NCBI RefSeq assembly: GCF_013114545.1 | Contig: NZ_VTXI01000011.1 | Span: forward strand, 62,001-126,000 | DNA: 64,000 nucleotides | Direction of reading: 5' to 3' | DNA from: Vibrio sp. RE86 | Lineage (GTDB): Bacteria > Pseudomonadota > Gammaproteobacteria > Enterobacterales > Vibrionaceae | In this document: piece by piece, positions 55,685 through 64,000 of the stretch | Layout of the letters: every line of letters begins with the position of its first letter | Numbering within the stretch: the first letter of the stretch is position 1 | Program-made: the position numbers and the translations under genes | Notes under the pieces: model-generated | Databases searched by the model: none | What the model saw: the letters and a program-made list of their open reading frames with translations, nothing else | What the model was told of the DNA's origin: nothing

Positions 55685-58030
55685 ATGCTCAGCCTGCCAA
55701 TCGATTCCCTCAAATCTGAATTTATGACTCAACTTTCATCCCACCACCTGATTGTGGAGGCTGAAACAGGGTCGGGAAAATCAACACGCTTACCATTATG
55801 GGCAGCGGAGAAAGGTCGAGTACTTGTCATTGAACCAAGACGAATTGCATGTACGTCATTGGCGCAGTTTTTAGCTGAACAAAAACAACAAGCGGTTGGC
55901 CAGTCGGTGGGTTATGCCATCAAGTTAGAAAACCACTTCACAGATGGCACCGAGGTCGTTTTTGTCACCCCTGGTGTTGCCCTTCGTTGGTATTCAGAGA
56001 ATCGTTTGGATTCATTTAGCACCATTATTGTCGATGAGTTTCACGAGCGTCGCTGGGATACGGATTTGTTGGTGGCTCTGCTGACGAAGCATGATGAACA
56101 CCGTTTGATCATTACGTCTGCAACGATAGAAGGTGAAAAGCTTTCTCGCTATGTCGGGGCTAATCGATTACAAGCGTCAGGACGAATGTTTGATGTGTCG
56201 ATAGGTCACAGAGCGAATGATTCAAGGCAGTTACCTGATGCCCGCAACCTAGATGAAAGAGTGAAACAGGAAGTCCTAGCGCTGCAAGATGTTGAAGGGG
56301 ATATCTTAGTCTTTCTTCCAGGGCGAAAAGAGATTGCTCAATGCCAAAGTAAGCTAAGCAACATCGAGGGGCTTGTAGCAGTGCCATTGCACGCATCGGT
56401 CAGTGACGAGCAAAGAGCAATTGCCCTATCCAAGCAAGAGTTTAAACGAGTGGTATTGGCGACGAATGTTGCTGAAACGTCGCTAACGATTCCGAATATT
56501 GTTGCAGTCATCGACAGTGGGCTCGAGCGCCGAACAGAACAGCGAAATGGAAAAACTACTCTTAGCTTGAAGCATATTTCGAAAGCCAGCGCCAAGCAGA
56601 GAAGTGGCCGAGCTGGTCGAGTGATGGACGGCATTTGCATACGGTTATATGGCGAACATGCCGCTTTGTCTGATGTTACGCCGCCGGAATTACATCGTGA
56701 ATCGCTAACGGAAGCAATGTTGGCTTCGGCGAGTTGCGGTGATGCATTAGAGTCATTGACGTTTTTGGAACCTCTACCAGAACGTTCAGCTGAGCAAGCC
56801 AAATCAATATTAAGTGTGATGGGAGCCATCGACTCACACGGTCTTGCGACGGAACATGGCAAATGTATTTACCCCCTGCCAATTGATGCACTTTATGCCG
56901 ATTTGGTGACCCGTATGCCAACAAAGGCCTTACAGGAAGCGATGGTGGACTTAACGTCTGTACTTGCGACACCAGCCACACTGTATCGCTTGTCAAATAG
57001 TGAGGAATTGATAGATAAGCTGTCGCAACAAGAGCCACTGGGCTGCGATGGTCAAATGGCGATTAGGCTCCTTAGAGGAGAGTCTCTATCCGGGGTAAAT
57101 GTTGACCCTGATGTACTAAAAGAAGCGAAACTGCTTTCTGCTCAGATGCGCTCGGCGTTTGAGCTCCCGCAACTGAGTGTTGCCTCACGATACTCACATC
57201 AAGAGTTGGTAGAAGCCATTGCTAAATTGCACCCTGAGTTGGTGTTTGTGCGTCGAGAAAAGCGTCGAGAAGCCATGGGTAATGGTGAAATGGAAGTCAC
57301 CTTGGGTCGAGAAAGCCGCTTCAAAAAAGATGATGAAGTGGCGTTGATCCTCGATACCCACAGTTTGCCTGGTCGAGGCGTGAAACAGACCCTTAATCTT
57401 GCAACCTTCACGATGCCATTAAAGTTGAAGACGATTGCCGAGCTTGGGTTGGGTAAGTGGCAAGAGGGAGAGGTTCAAAAGGTAGATGAACAGCCGTTTA
57501 TCGAGATGCAACTGCTGTTTGCTGGTCGTATTGTCCAAACCAAATTAGAACCTGCAAAAGGAGAGTTTGCGCTGACGCCTATGCTCGAAGCTGTTCTTTC
57601 TGGAGAGATGATGCCGGGGTTTGCTGCGCGGCGTCGTGCTCAAATCGAACATTGGAAGCTCTATGTAGCATTGGGGCAAACAGAAGCAGCGTCCAATGTT
57701 GAAACGTTAACGTTTGAGTCTTGGTTTAAAGAACAGTTAATGACTTTAGGCCTAAGTGATATGGAAGAGCTTGCGTTGTTTACTGCAGAAGACTTTAGTT
57801 TCGAAGGCATTCCGTATTGGGAGTATGACGATTTCGCTAGTCAGTATCCTTTTGAACTTGCTTTGGGGGACTTGAATCTAAACGTTGAATATCAACCAAA
57901 GAAAAAGCGAATCTATGTTGTCTACAAAGATGGTTTAAGAAAGGGTTATCCAAAACGTTGGGAGCTGCCTAAGTGGCCAGGTTGGAGAGTTCAGTACAAA
58001 AAGGCCAGTAAGATAGTTGATGTGAAATAG
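55685..58030 (+). CDS. HrpB-related DEAH-family helicase with DEFH motif
   Basis: A 781-residue superfamily 2 helicase. Motif I is ETGSGKST (residues 27-34), Ia EPRRIA, motif II DEFH (117-120), motif III SATIE, motif V ATNVAETSLTIPNIVAVID and motif VI QRSGRAGR. The order is that of HrpB, but the alanine or cysteine usual at the third position of motif II is Phe, and the C-terminal 330 residues do not look like E. coli HrpB. It has only the two RecA domains plus a HA2-type region. The RNA target is unknown. A second, true HrpA lies at 19.3 kb. Confidence 0.87.
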   Translation: MLSLPIDSLKSEFMTQLSSHHLIVEAETGSGKSTRLPLWAAEKGRVLVIEPRRIACTSLAQFLAEQKQQAVGQSVGYAIKLENHFTDGTEVVFVTPGVALRWYSENRLDSFSTIIVDEFHERRWDTDLLVALLTKHDEHRLIITSATIEGEKLSRYVGANRLQASGRMFDVSIGHRANDSRQLPDARNLDERVKQEVLALQDVEGDILVFLPGRKEIAQCQSKLSNIEGLVAVPLHASVSDEQRAIALSKQEFKRVVLATNVAETSLTIPNIVAVIDSGLERRTEQRNGKTTLSLKHISKASAKQRSGRAGRVMDGICIRLYGEHAALSDVTPPELHRESLTEAMLASASCGDALESLTFLEPLPERSAEQAKSILSVMGAIDSHGLATEHGKCIYPLPIDALYADLVTRMPTKALQEAMVDLTSVLATPATLYRLSNSEELIDKLSQQEPLGCDGQMAIRLLRGESLSGVNVDPDVLKEAKLLSAQMRSAFELPQLSVASRYSHQELVEAIAKLHPELVFVRREKRREAMGNGEMEVTLGRESRFKKDDEVALILDTHSLPGRGVKQTLNLATFTMPLKLKTIAELGLGKWQEGEVQKVDEQPFIEMQLLFAGRIVQTKLEPAKGEFALTPMLEAVLSGEMMPGFAARRRAQIEHWKLYVALGQTEAASNVETLTFESWFKEQLMTLGLSDMEELALFTAEDFSFEGIPYWEYDDFASQYPFELALGDLNLNVEYQPKKKRIYVVYKDGLRKGYPKRWELPKWPGWRVQYKKASKIVDVK

Positions 58031-58257
58031 TGCATCAAGTTGCATTTTAATCTCTGTAAATTATTTGGTAGATAAAATATTAACTATAAGATACCGCATG
58101 ATGTATTGTTGTGTTAAATTTGTTATGCAATTGGTTTTTATATGCCTTTTACAATCTCTTTGTCGGTATAAAAGACCATTGTTTTATATCCTATTGCTAT
58201 ATAGAAGATGATCTAGGATATTAAATTTACTGTGTTGCCGAATTTACGGGGGATGAT

Positions 58258-58635
58258 ATGGAACATCTAGGCAAGACAAGTGTTGTATTCGACTACACAT
58301 CTTTTCTCGGCGCATCTTGCAGTAAGAAATGGACGTTCTTAGAGGCAATGAGCACCTTCGCACCGATCTTTAGTTTGATGTGGAAAAACACGATTAAAGA
58401 AACGCTGTCTGTCGAAGACCGCTTGTGGGATCAGGCAATGAAGTCATTGTCTGCAAATCGCAGTGATGAGTCGAATATCATCACACTGCTTCAACTGGCA
58501 AAAATTGAAGGTATTGAAGAACTGAAAGTGGTTATGCCTTACGAACTCGACACTGAACAATTAGAAAGGGTTCGATTGAAAGCCGCCGTTGATATTTCAC
58601 CGCTCGCTCAAGATGAGTTGATCATCAAGTTTTAA
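58258..58635 (+). CDS. Hypothetical protein, 125 aa
   Basis: A soluble protein with no signal peptide. Residues 27-55 are helical and aromatic (WTFLEAMSTFAPIFSLMW), the rest mixed with an acidic C-terminus ending DELIIKF. I do not recognise it. It is preceded by a 227-nt AT-rich gap and a GGGG-type SD (GGGGGAT) close to the start. It has no operon partner. Confidence 0.65.
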   Translation: MEHLGKTSVVFDYTSFLGASCSKKWTFLEAMSTFAPIFSLMWKNTIKETLSVEDRLWDQAMKSLSANRSDESNIITLLQLAKIEGIEELKVVMPYELDTEQLERVRLKAAVDISPLAQDELIIKF

Positions 58636-58882
58636 GCTATCTTTGACTCTTTGCTGCTTGTTGAAGCGTTAAAGTGTTCCTTTTACTGAAAAGATCTCTA
58701 ACGAGATCTTTTTCTATATTTACTGCCAGAACATTGGCGGTGGATCATACTTCTTACCTCTCACCGAATGACTTACCTTAGATATCAGCTATATTTTGTT
58801 AACAATACCCATTAATTAGAATGGGTTGCTGCTCTTCGAGGTTGAGCATATGGCGGTCTGAAATGGAATTAAAGAGGTTTCT

Positions 58883-59536
58883 ATGCAAGTAAAAATGGGC
58901 TGGGCTGTGGCCCCAATTCTGCTTAGTTTATCAGCGTCAGTGTTGGCAGCTGAAAGTACCAATCAACTCAAATATGACTACCTCTATGCAGACTTGAGCG
59001 CGGGCTCTCTCAATGAGAATTTAGGTGTGAACAACAACGTTACGGCTCTTTCAATTGGCGGCAACTATTTGTTATCGGAACACGTTCTTGCAACGCTCGA
59101 TTATACTGCACGTTTTATTCACCCTGATGACATTACTAGTGAACTGTATACGCTGCTTCCCGGCGTAGCGTACCGATATCCACTGATGGATAAGTTGGAC
59201 ATTGTGGCGACGGCAAAGTTGGGCTACCTATGGGCTACCCAAACTCGAGATTCTACCGATGAGGAATTGTTTAAAGATAACGAGTTTATGTGGGGGGCGA
59301 GCTTAGAGCTCAAGTATGCGCTCAATAAAAGCTGGGAACTTGCTATGAAAGGGGAGCTTAATCATAGCGACTTGATCGAAGAGGGGATTTTTAACCTCAG
59401 AGCGGACTATCAATTTTCGTCTCGCATGAGTGTTGGCGGATTCTACACTCACAGAGATGGTGATTTTGAAACTAGCCAGATTTCAGGCAATGCCACAACC
59501 AATGAAGGTGGCATCTCTTTACGTTACCTGTTTTAA
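58883..59536 (+). CDS. Outer-membrane beta-barrel protein, 217 aa
   Basis: A 217-residue protein with a Sec signal (MQVKMGWAVAPILLSLSASVLAA) and alternating strands ending GGISLRYLF, a terminal Phe typical of barrels. Strands such as LYADLSAGSLN and MSVGGFYTHRDGDF suggest an eight-strand OmpA/OmpX-like pore-less barrel. It is not closely similar to the two paralogues at 23.3 and 27.3 kb. A terminator follows. Function unknown. Confidence 0.8.
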   Translation: MQVKMGWAVAPILLSLSASVLAAESTNQLKYDYLYADLSAGSLNENLGVNNNVTALSIGGNYLLSEHVLATLDYTARFIHPDDITSELYTLLPGVAYRYPLMDKLDIVATAKLGYLWATQTRDSTDEELFKDNEFMWGASLELKYALNKSWELAMKGELNHSDLIEEGIFNLRADYQFSSRMSVGGFYTHRDGDFETSQISGNATTNEGGISLRYLF

Positions 59537-59551
59537 GACGTTCTTACGATC

Positions 59552-59584
59552 AAAAAAGAGCCAGCGTTGTGCTGGCTCTTTTTC
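59552..59584. terminator. Bidirectional terminator after the barrel gene and aspC
   Basis: Perfect 9-bp stem AGAGCCAGC / GCTGGCTCT with a 5-nt loop, A6 before and T5 after, between convergent genes. Confidence 0.9.
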
Positions 59585-59601
59585 GTTGTTAAAGCTGACT
59601 A

Positions 59602-60792
59602 TTAAAGAACAGCGGCAATACCTTTGCATAGCGGTAGCATGTTTGACTTAGTCATACCAGCAACGCTGATGCGGCCTGAACCTACGATGTAGATAGCAAA
59701 CTCTTCTTTCAGACGGTTTACTTGCTCTTTGCTTAGGCCAGAGAAAGAGAACATACCATTTTGACGCTCGATGAAGCTAAAATCTGCGTCAACACCTTGT
59801 TCTTTTAGTGTTGCAACGAACAGCTCACGCATCTCTTGGATACGATCACGCATCTCTTTTACTTCCGCTTCCCATTCTGCGCGTAGTTCAGCGTTGTTTA
59901 GGATGTGTGTTACAACCGCGCTGCCGTGTGCTGGTGGGTTAGAGTAGATAGAACGAATGATTGCTTTTACTTGTGAGAAAGCTGTTGTTGCCGTCTCTTC
60001 TGATGCTGCAACTAGTGTGAAGGCACCAACACGCTCGTTGTATAGACCAAAGTTCTTCGAGAACGAGCTTGCAACTAGGATTTCATCACAGTATTTCGCG
60101 AATGTACGTAGACCCGCTGCATCTTCTTCAACGCCTGATGCGAAGCCTTGGTATGCAAAGTCGAATAAAGGAAGCAGCTTCTTCTCTGCAACTAGCTTAG
60201 CCAGTGTTTCCCATTCGTCTGAAGTTGGGTCGATACCAGTTGGGTTGTGACAGCAGCCGTGTAGAAGAACGATATCGCCTTCTGCCGCTTTCTCTAGGTC
60301 AGCAACCATACCAGCGAAGTCTTTATCTTTAGTTTCAGCGTTGTAGTAGCTGTATTGCGCCGTTTTGATACCTGCAGCAGTAAATACACCATTGTGGTTT
60401 GCCCACGTTGGGTTACTGATCCAAATTTTAACGTCGCCAAGTTGGCGTTTGATGAATTCACCAGCAACGCGAAGAGCGCCAGTACCACCAGGGGCTTGTG
60501 CTGTTTTCGCACGCTTGGTGCTAACGATGTCAGCGTCTTCGCCGAATAGAAGTTTCTGAACCGCTAGGCCGTATTCAGTAGTACCTTCGATTGTCAGGTA
60601 AGACTTAGTTTTCTCAGTCTCAATCAGGGCTGCTTCCGCTTTTTTAACGGTTGCTAGAACAGGGGTTTCACCTTGTTCGTTTTTATAGATACCAACGCCT
60701 AGGTTAATTTTCTCGGCGCGAGTGTCTTTTTTAAACTCTTCAGTAAGACCAAGGATAGGGTCAGCCGGAGCTGCTACTACTTTTTCAAACAT
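59602..60792 (-). CDS. aspC: Aspartate aminotransferase (class I)
   Basis: A 396-residue PLP enzyme, the exact length of E. coli AspC. The start [15 protein letters not shown] is the family start; an ATG three codons upstream is rejected. Motifs: [30 protein letters not shown] and the PLP lysine in [15 protein letters not shown]. It converts aspartate and 2-oxoglutarate to oxaloacetate and glutamate and can also handle aromatic amino acids (TyrB-like), which sequence alone does not exclude. Confidence 0.93.
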   Translation of the reverse strand: MFEKVVAAPADPILGLTEEFKKDTRAEKINLGVGIYKNEQGETPVLATVKKAEAALIETEKTKSYLTIEGTTEYGLAVQKLLFGEDADIVSTKRAKTAQAPGGTGALRVAGEFIKRQLGDVKIWISNPTWANHNGVFTAAGIKTAQYSYYNAETKDKDFAGMVADLEKAAEGDIVLLHGCCHNPTGIDPTSDEWETLAKLVAEKKLLPLFDFAYQGFASGVEEDAAGLRTFAKYCDEILVASSFSKNFGLYNERVGAFTLVAASEETATTAFSQVKAIIRSIYSNPPAHGSAVVTHILNNAELRAEWEAEVKEMRDRIQEMRELFVATLKEQGVDADFSFIERQNGMFSFSGLSKEQVNRLKEEFAIYIVGSGRISVAGMTKSNMLPLCKGIAAVL

Positions 60793-60939
60793 AATCGTCA
60801 TCCATGTGAATCGAAAGGGGGATATAAGTAACTCGTTTATTTATACCTGTCTAAGCGAGGTGAAACAACCGCCTTTGGGAAGAAAGTGGTGAAATATAGG
60901 TGGTTTAGGTGACAAACCTTAAAATCGGCATATTTGTAT

Positions 60940-60973
60940 GAAAAATCCCTCTAACTTTTTAGGTTAGAGGGAT
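60940..60973 (-). terminator. Terminator of the HD-GYP gene
   Basis: Perfect 11-bp stem ATCCCTCTAAC / GTTAGAGGGAT with a 7-nt loop; on the minus strand T-run follows. Confidence 0.9.
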
Positions 60974-61007
60974 AGGTTTAGGTGAAGTGTTGTTTAGCGT
61001 TTTAAAG

Positions 61008-62513
61008 TTAAGCAGGGGAGAGCTGATTTTGTAGTTCTAGTTCTCGAGCGTTTTCATGTGCTTCTAAGCTTCGATACTTGTCCGCAATAGCGACAAACTC
61101 TTGTTCTATCGATAAAAATGCATCGACAAGTTGAGGATCAAAGTGGCTCTCTCTTCCTTCTAGAATGATCGATTTTGCTTTTTCATGACTGAATGCCTTT
61201 TTGTAGACTCTTTCTGAAATAAGTGCGTCGTAAACGTCCGCTATTGCCATCAAACGTCCTGAAAGGGGAATTTCCTCACCTTTTAGTCCATTCGGGTAGC
61301 CTTCTCCATTCCATTTTTCATGGTGGGTAAGCGAGATCTCTTTTGCTAGCTGTAGGAAGGAATTACTGCCCAATTGCTCCTCCGCCATAGAGAGAGCCTT
61401 TGCTCCAATTTCAGGGTGTCCTTTCATGATCTCAAACTCATCGTCAGTAAGCTTACCCGGTTTAAGAAGAATATTGTCTGGAATGCCCACTTTACCTACA
61501 TCGTGTAGCGGTGCGGATTTATAGAGTAATTCAATATAGTTGTCGGTGAGTAAGGCTTTGTGTGGCTCAAACTGCGAAAGATGTTTTGCTAACGCGCGGA
61601 CATATTCTTGGGTACGCAGGATGTGCGCTCCTGTTTCGTTATCTCGTGATTCTGCAAGTGCAGAGAGACTGACAATGGCTACATCACGGGTTGTTTTTAC
61701 TTCATCTTGACTGTCTTGCAAGCTATCAAGCATCTGATTGGTAAGTGATGCCATGGACCCCAATTCATCGTGCTCAAAGATAGGAACCCGTTTAGAGATG
61801 TCCCCTTTTGCTACTTGAACCAAAGAGCGCTCTTGAGCGTGTAATACTCGGCGCATTAGACGGCTCCATTGAACCATAATCGCGATAACATAACCGCCCA
61901 AAACGAACGAGATATAGATAAACTCCTTAATCACGCTGATCTTGCCGGTGCCATCAAGAACACGTTCAGGGTTTTGTTCGAGCCAGAAAATGTCTTTGAC
62001 TGCGATCATCGCTAACATGCTTGTTAAGGTAACCAGCAAAAGGCTGATCAAAAATATCATTTGGTTGACGAGCGATTGTCTTTCTCCGCTCAACTCAAAG
62101 TTAAGTTGCTCATTCCCCGTTAGGTTGTTTAGGCTCTTGATTTTAGAATCAAGTTGCAGGATTAATCCTGTGAAAAAGCCAAACAGCGTCATTCCAAATA
62201 AGACTTTCAGATTACTATCGAGAGGAAAACTGTAGTAAACGTTGTAAAACACAGCGAGCACAAGGCTACCGAAAAACATCAAGGTCGTGTCGAGTTGTGC
62301 TTGTTTTTGTTTTTGAATCAAAGAGTGGTTATACAAAAGGAAGTGGCGAACCAGAAAAACGGCGCCAAACGTAATCAACACATGCGTAAAAAGCTCTGAA
62401 AATGAGAGCGTCTCGAGCATAGGACAAACACGCCCTCCATAGAGACCGAAGACAATAGCCGCAAGGGCATAGAGCTTTAAGGTAAGAGGCGCATTGTAAT
62501 ATGAATTGATCAT
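61008..62513 (-). CDS. Membrane HD-GYP c-di-GMP phosphodiesterase with HAMP-like linker
   Basis: A 501-residue protein. The ATG of MINSYYNAP is used because AAAGG lies about eight nt before it; the longer frame adds 41 unlikely residues. About five or six hydrophobic helices lie in residues 1-230, followed by a HAMP-like segment (RRVLHAQERSLVQVAKGD, KRVPIFEHDELG) and the HD-GYP domain. The metal-binding LHDVGK and the GYP motif GEGYPNGLKG are intact, with HHEKWNG between. It should hydrolyse c-di-GMP, opposing the two cyclases in this window. Confidence 0.9.
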   Translation of the reverse strand: MINSYYNAPLTLKLYALAAIVFGLYGGRVCPMLETLSFSELFTHVLITFGAVFLVRHFLLYNHSLIQKQKQAQLDTTLMFFGSLVLAVFYNVYYSFPLDSNLKVLFGMTLFGFFTGLILQLDSKIKSLNNLTGNEQLNFELSGERQSLVNQMIFLISLLLVTLTSMLAMIAVKDIFWLEQNPERVLDGTGKISVIKEFIYISFVLGGYVIAIMVQWSRLMRRVLHAQERSLVQVAKGDISKRVPIFEHDELGSMASLTNQMLDSLQDSQDEVKTTRDVAIVSLSALAESRDNETGAHILRTQEYVRALAKHLSQFEPHKALLTDNYIELLYKSAPLHDVGKVGIPDNILLKPGKLTDDEFEIMKGHPEIGAKALSMAEEQLGSNSFLQLAKEISLTHHEKWNGEGYPNGLKGEEIPLSGRLMAIADVYDALISERVYKKAFSHEKAKSIILEGRESHFDPQLVDAFLSIEQEFVAIADKYRSLEAHENARELELQNQLSPA

Positions 62514-62713
62514 GTTCAAGCCTTTAAAGTGATTTATGCGACCTTTGCTCGTTTTTAGCACCGAACAAAGTCGAAAATTTTTATTCAGGTAATAATGACC
62601 GTGCAGTCTATCGATTTGTTTCATCAATGAATACACTATTTAATGCTTTGGTACTAGAACGTAGTGGGGTAAAAAGAAAAGAATACGCACCTCAATGGGT
62701 GCGCAGGGAAGGG

Positions 62714-63013
62714 TTATTTCTTCAAACTCATTTGAGATTCAATGGCATTGGTTTCAATGTCGGGGTTACTGCCAAGTTTGTCGCTCGCCCATTGGTTTAA
62801 GTGAGACAAGATGGCTTTAATTGCATGCTTCTCAGAGACGGTTTCACCTTCGGATACATCTAGCTCCTGCTTTGGGTGACTGCCAGTTGCATCTTCAGCA
62901 ATATGTAACCAATCGGGGTGCCAATAGTAGGGTTGGCCTGTCGGAGTGCTCCAACTATGTACTCCATTGGTTTCACCTTTATATTCAATGTGTGAAGAGT
63001 CGTATTTTTTCAT
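62714..63013 (-). CDS. Hypothetical protein, 99 aa
   Basis: A small soluble protein with an aromatic core (WSTPTGQPYYWHPDWLHIAED, about residues 21-41) and a polar, acidic second half with a helix HAIKAILSHLNQW. I do not recognise the family. It is divergent from the MocR-type regulator at the window edge, so the two may share control. Confidence 0.6.
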   Translation of the reverse strand: MKKYDSSHIEYKGETNGVHSWSTPTGQPYYWHPDWLHIAEDATGSHPKQELDVSEGETVSEKHAIKAILSHLNQWASDKLGSNPDIETNAIESQMSLKK

Positions 63014-63200
63014 TATTGTTATCCCTTATTCAAAGAGTGTTGTTCACTTTAACTTGATAAATGTAACAGAGATTCAAAGATTTGATGTGATACGCATCTA
63101 TAAATGGGGCTCGTTAGAAAAGAGGTCTCACAATACGATATAAGTAGCCCACCTAAATATCGAGCTATGTTATGGTGTTAACGCTATTTGAGAGGAACAG

Positions 63201-64000
63201 ATGAATCGTTATCAGCAGTTAGCTCAACAACTTAAAGACCAAATCCTGGCTAATACTTGGCGCTCCGGTGAAAAAATTCCATCTATACGTGCAACCAGTA
63301 AAAGTTTCTCAGTCAGTTCGGCAACGGTCTTACAAGCGTATCAAGTCCTTGAATCCGAAGGTTGGATAAAAGCCAAGCCGCAATCAGGTTACTTTGTCAC
63401 ATCGACACTGGAACAAAGCAATGAGGTTGAGCGCCCTCAAGTCACTCGCCCACCTTTTCATGATGAGCTTTATGAGTTTCTGAATGCGAACAATCAGGCG
63501 ACGGTTTCATTTGGCTCTGCGTTCCCTTCTACGAACCTATTCCCATTGCCTGCACTGAATCGTCATCTAGCGAGCGCAGGACGAAAGCGTTCATCCGATA
63601 GCGTGATTCAAAACATGCCACCGGGTAATGAGTCGCTGCGTCGCTTTATAGCTCAACGTTATATTAGCCAAGGCATGGATGTCTCACATGATGATGTTGT
63701 GGTGACATCAGGCGCAATGGAAGCGCTTAATCTGAGTCTTGAGGTTGTGTGTAACCAAGGTGATACAGTTGTCATTGAATCTCCGGCTTTTTATGGGGTG
63801 CTTCAAGCGGTTAAGCGACTTAACTTAAATGCGATTGAAATAGATGTTGACCCAGCCAGAGGCATCGACCTGATAGCATTGGAGAAGGCATTCAAAGAGA
63901 ATGATGTCAAAGCTTGCTGGGTGATGGCTAACTTCCAGAACCCAACGGGAGTGACATTGTCTGATGAACACAAACAGCGCGTTGTTGAATTGGCCAAACA
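63201..64000 (+). CDS. MocR/PdxR-type GntR regulator with aminotransferase domain, partial
   Basis: The 5' 800 nt (266 codons) of a gene that continues beyond the window. Residues 1-70 form a GntR winged helix (QLKDQILANTWRSGEKIPS, VSSATVLQAYQVLESEGW, GYFV). A class I aminotransferase domain starts near residue 98 with MPPGNESLRRFI, VTSGAMEALNLSLE and NFQNPTGV. Such proteins are PLP-binding transcription factors, often controlling their divergent neighbour. No frameshift in the visible part. An AGAGG SD precedes the ATG. Confidence 0.9.
   Translation, partial: MNRYQQLAQQLKDQILANTWRSGEKIPSIRATSKSFSVSSATVLQAYQVLESEGWIKAKPQSGYFVTSTLEQSNEVERPQVTRPPFHDELYEFLNANNQATVSFGSAFPSTNLFPLPALNRHLASAGRKRSSDSVIQNMPPGNESLRRFIAQRYISQGMDVSHDDVVVTSGAMEALNLSLEVVCNQGDTVVIESPAFYGVLQAVKRLNLNAIEIDVDPARGIDLIALEKAFKENDVKACWVMANFQNPTGVTLSDEHKQRVVELAK

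Noticed and set aside
55520..55732. 70-codon minus-strand ORF across the maeA-helicase gap
   Set aside because: It overlaps the starts of both real genes, has no SD and its sequence has no family character; a by-chance reading frame.
56338..56862. 174-codon minus-strand ORF inside the HrpB-like helicase
   Set aside because: Antisense to helicase motifs V and VI; no SD or neighbour logic.

Overview
The window is about 64 kb of a gammaproteobacterial chromosome, almost certainly a Vibrio or close relative. The evidence is the trp operon with an attenuated leader next to rnm-yciO-rluB, trxB-cydD-cydC, a TIGR01976-type class V PLP enzyme (a family named from a Vibrio cholerae gene), torCA, two hrp-type helicases and several c-di-GMP proteins. 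Apart from one trio of genes (30.9-33.2 kb) it reads as core-genome housekeeping sequence. No tRNA, rRNA, insertion sequence, integrase or CRISPR array was seen. The last gene runs off the right edge.

Layout. 0.1-6.8 kb: a small monooxygenase, a Gfo/Idh/MocA oxidoreductase, the torCA trimethylamine N-oxide respiratory pair, an ArgO-type exporter, a Blc lipocalin and a small membrane protein. 6.9-12.4 kb: a leftward operon of a DUF2760 protein and two divergent Hsp70 proteins, preceded by a very good sigma-32-type heat-shock promoter. 12.7-19.1 kb: a CHASE-GGDEF cyclase, a DEDDh exonuclease, a TerB-like protein, a PhoD-like phosphatase with a small acidic partner, and a double beta-barrel outer-membrane protein. 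19.3-29.0 kb: hrpA, then an MsbA-like ABC exporter with a COQ8/ADCK3-like kinase, flanked by two paralogous small barrels, then a periplasmic glutathione peroxidase and DUF3429. 29.1-33.2 kb: a dicarboxylate/amino-acid symporter, a long AT-rich gap, and three uncharacterised genes of which the first two resemble phage-type replication initiator and helicase-loader proteins.

33.3-42.9 kb: trpEGD(CF)BA on the minus strand with a recognisable TrpR operator, sigma-70 promoter, 41-codon TrpL leader peptide (five Trp codons) and attenuator; divergently rnm, yciO, rluB. 42.9-50.1 kb: DUF1289, cydC, cydD, trxB, then a two-gene operon of an Fe/2-oxoglutarate oxygenase and a desulfurase-like PLP enzyme that appears to lack the catalytic cysteine. 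50.2-64.0 kb: DUF2797, a GGDEF cyclase, a SanA/DUF3392 pair, maeA, an HrpB-related helicase with a DEFH motif II, two orphan small proteins, a barrel, aspC, an HD-GYP phosphodiesterase, and a partial MocR/PdxR-type regulator.

Best leads for undescribed biology: the replication-like trio at 30.9-33.2 kb; the heat-shock Hsp70-Hsp70-DUF2760 system; the ABC exporter plus COQ8-like kinase locus; and the oxygenase/PLP pair at 48.2-50.1 kb. All functional statements come from reading motifs by eye; no database search was run.
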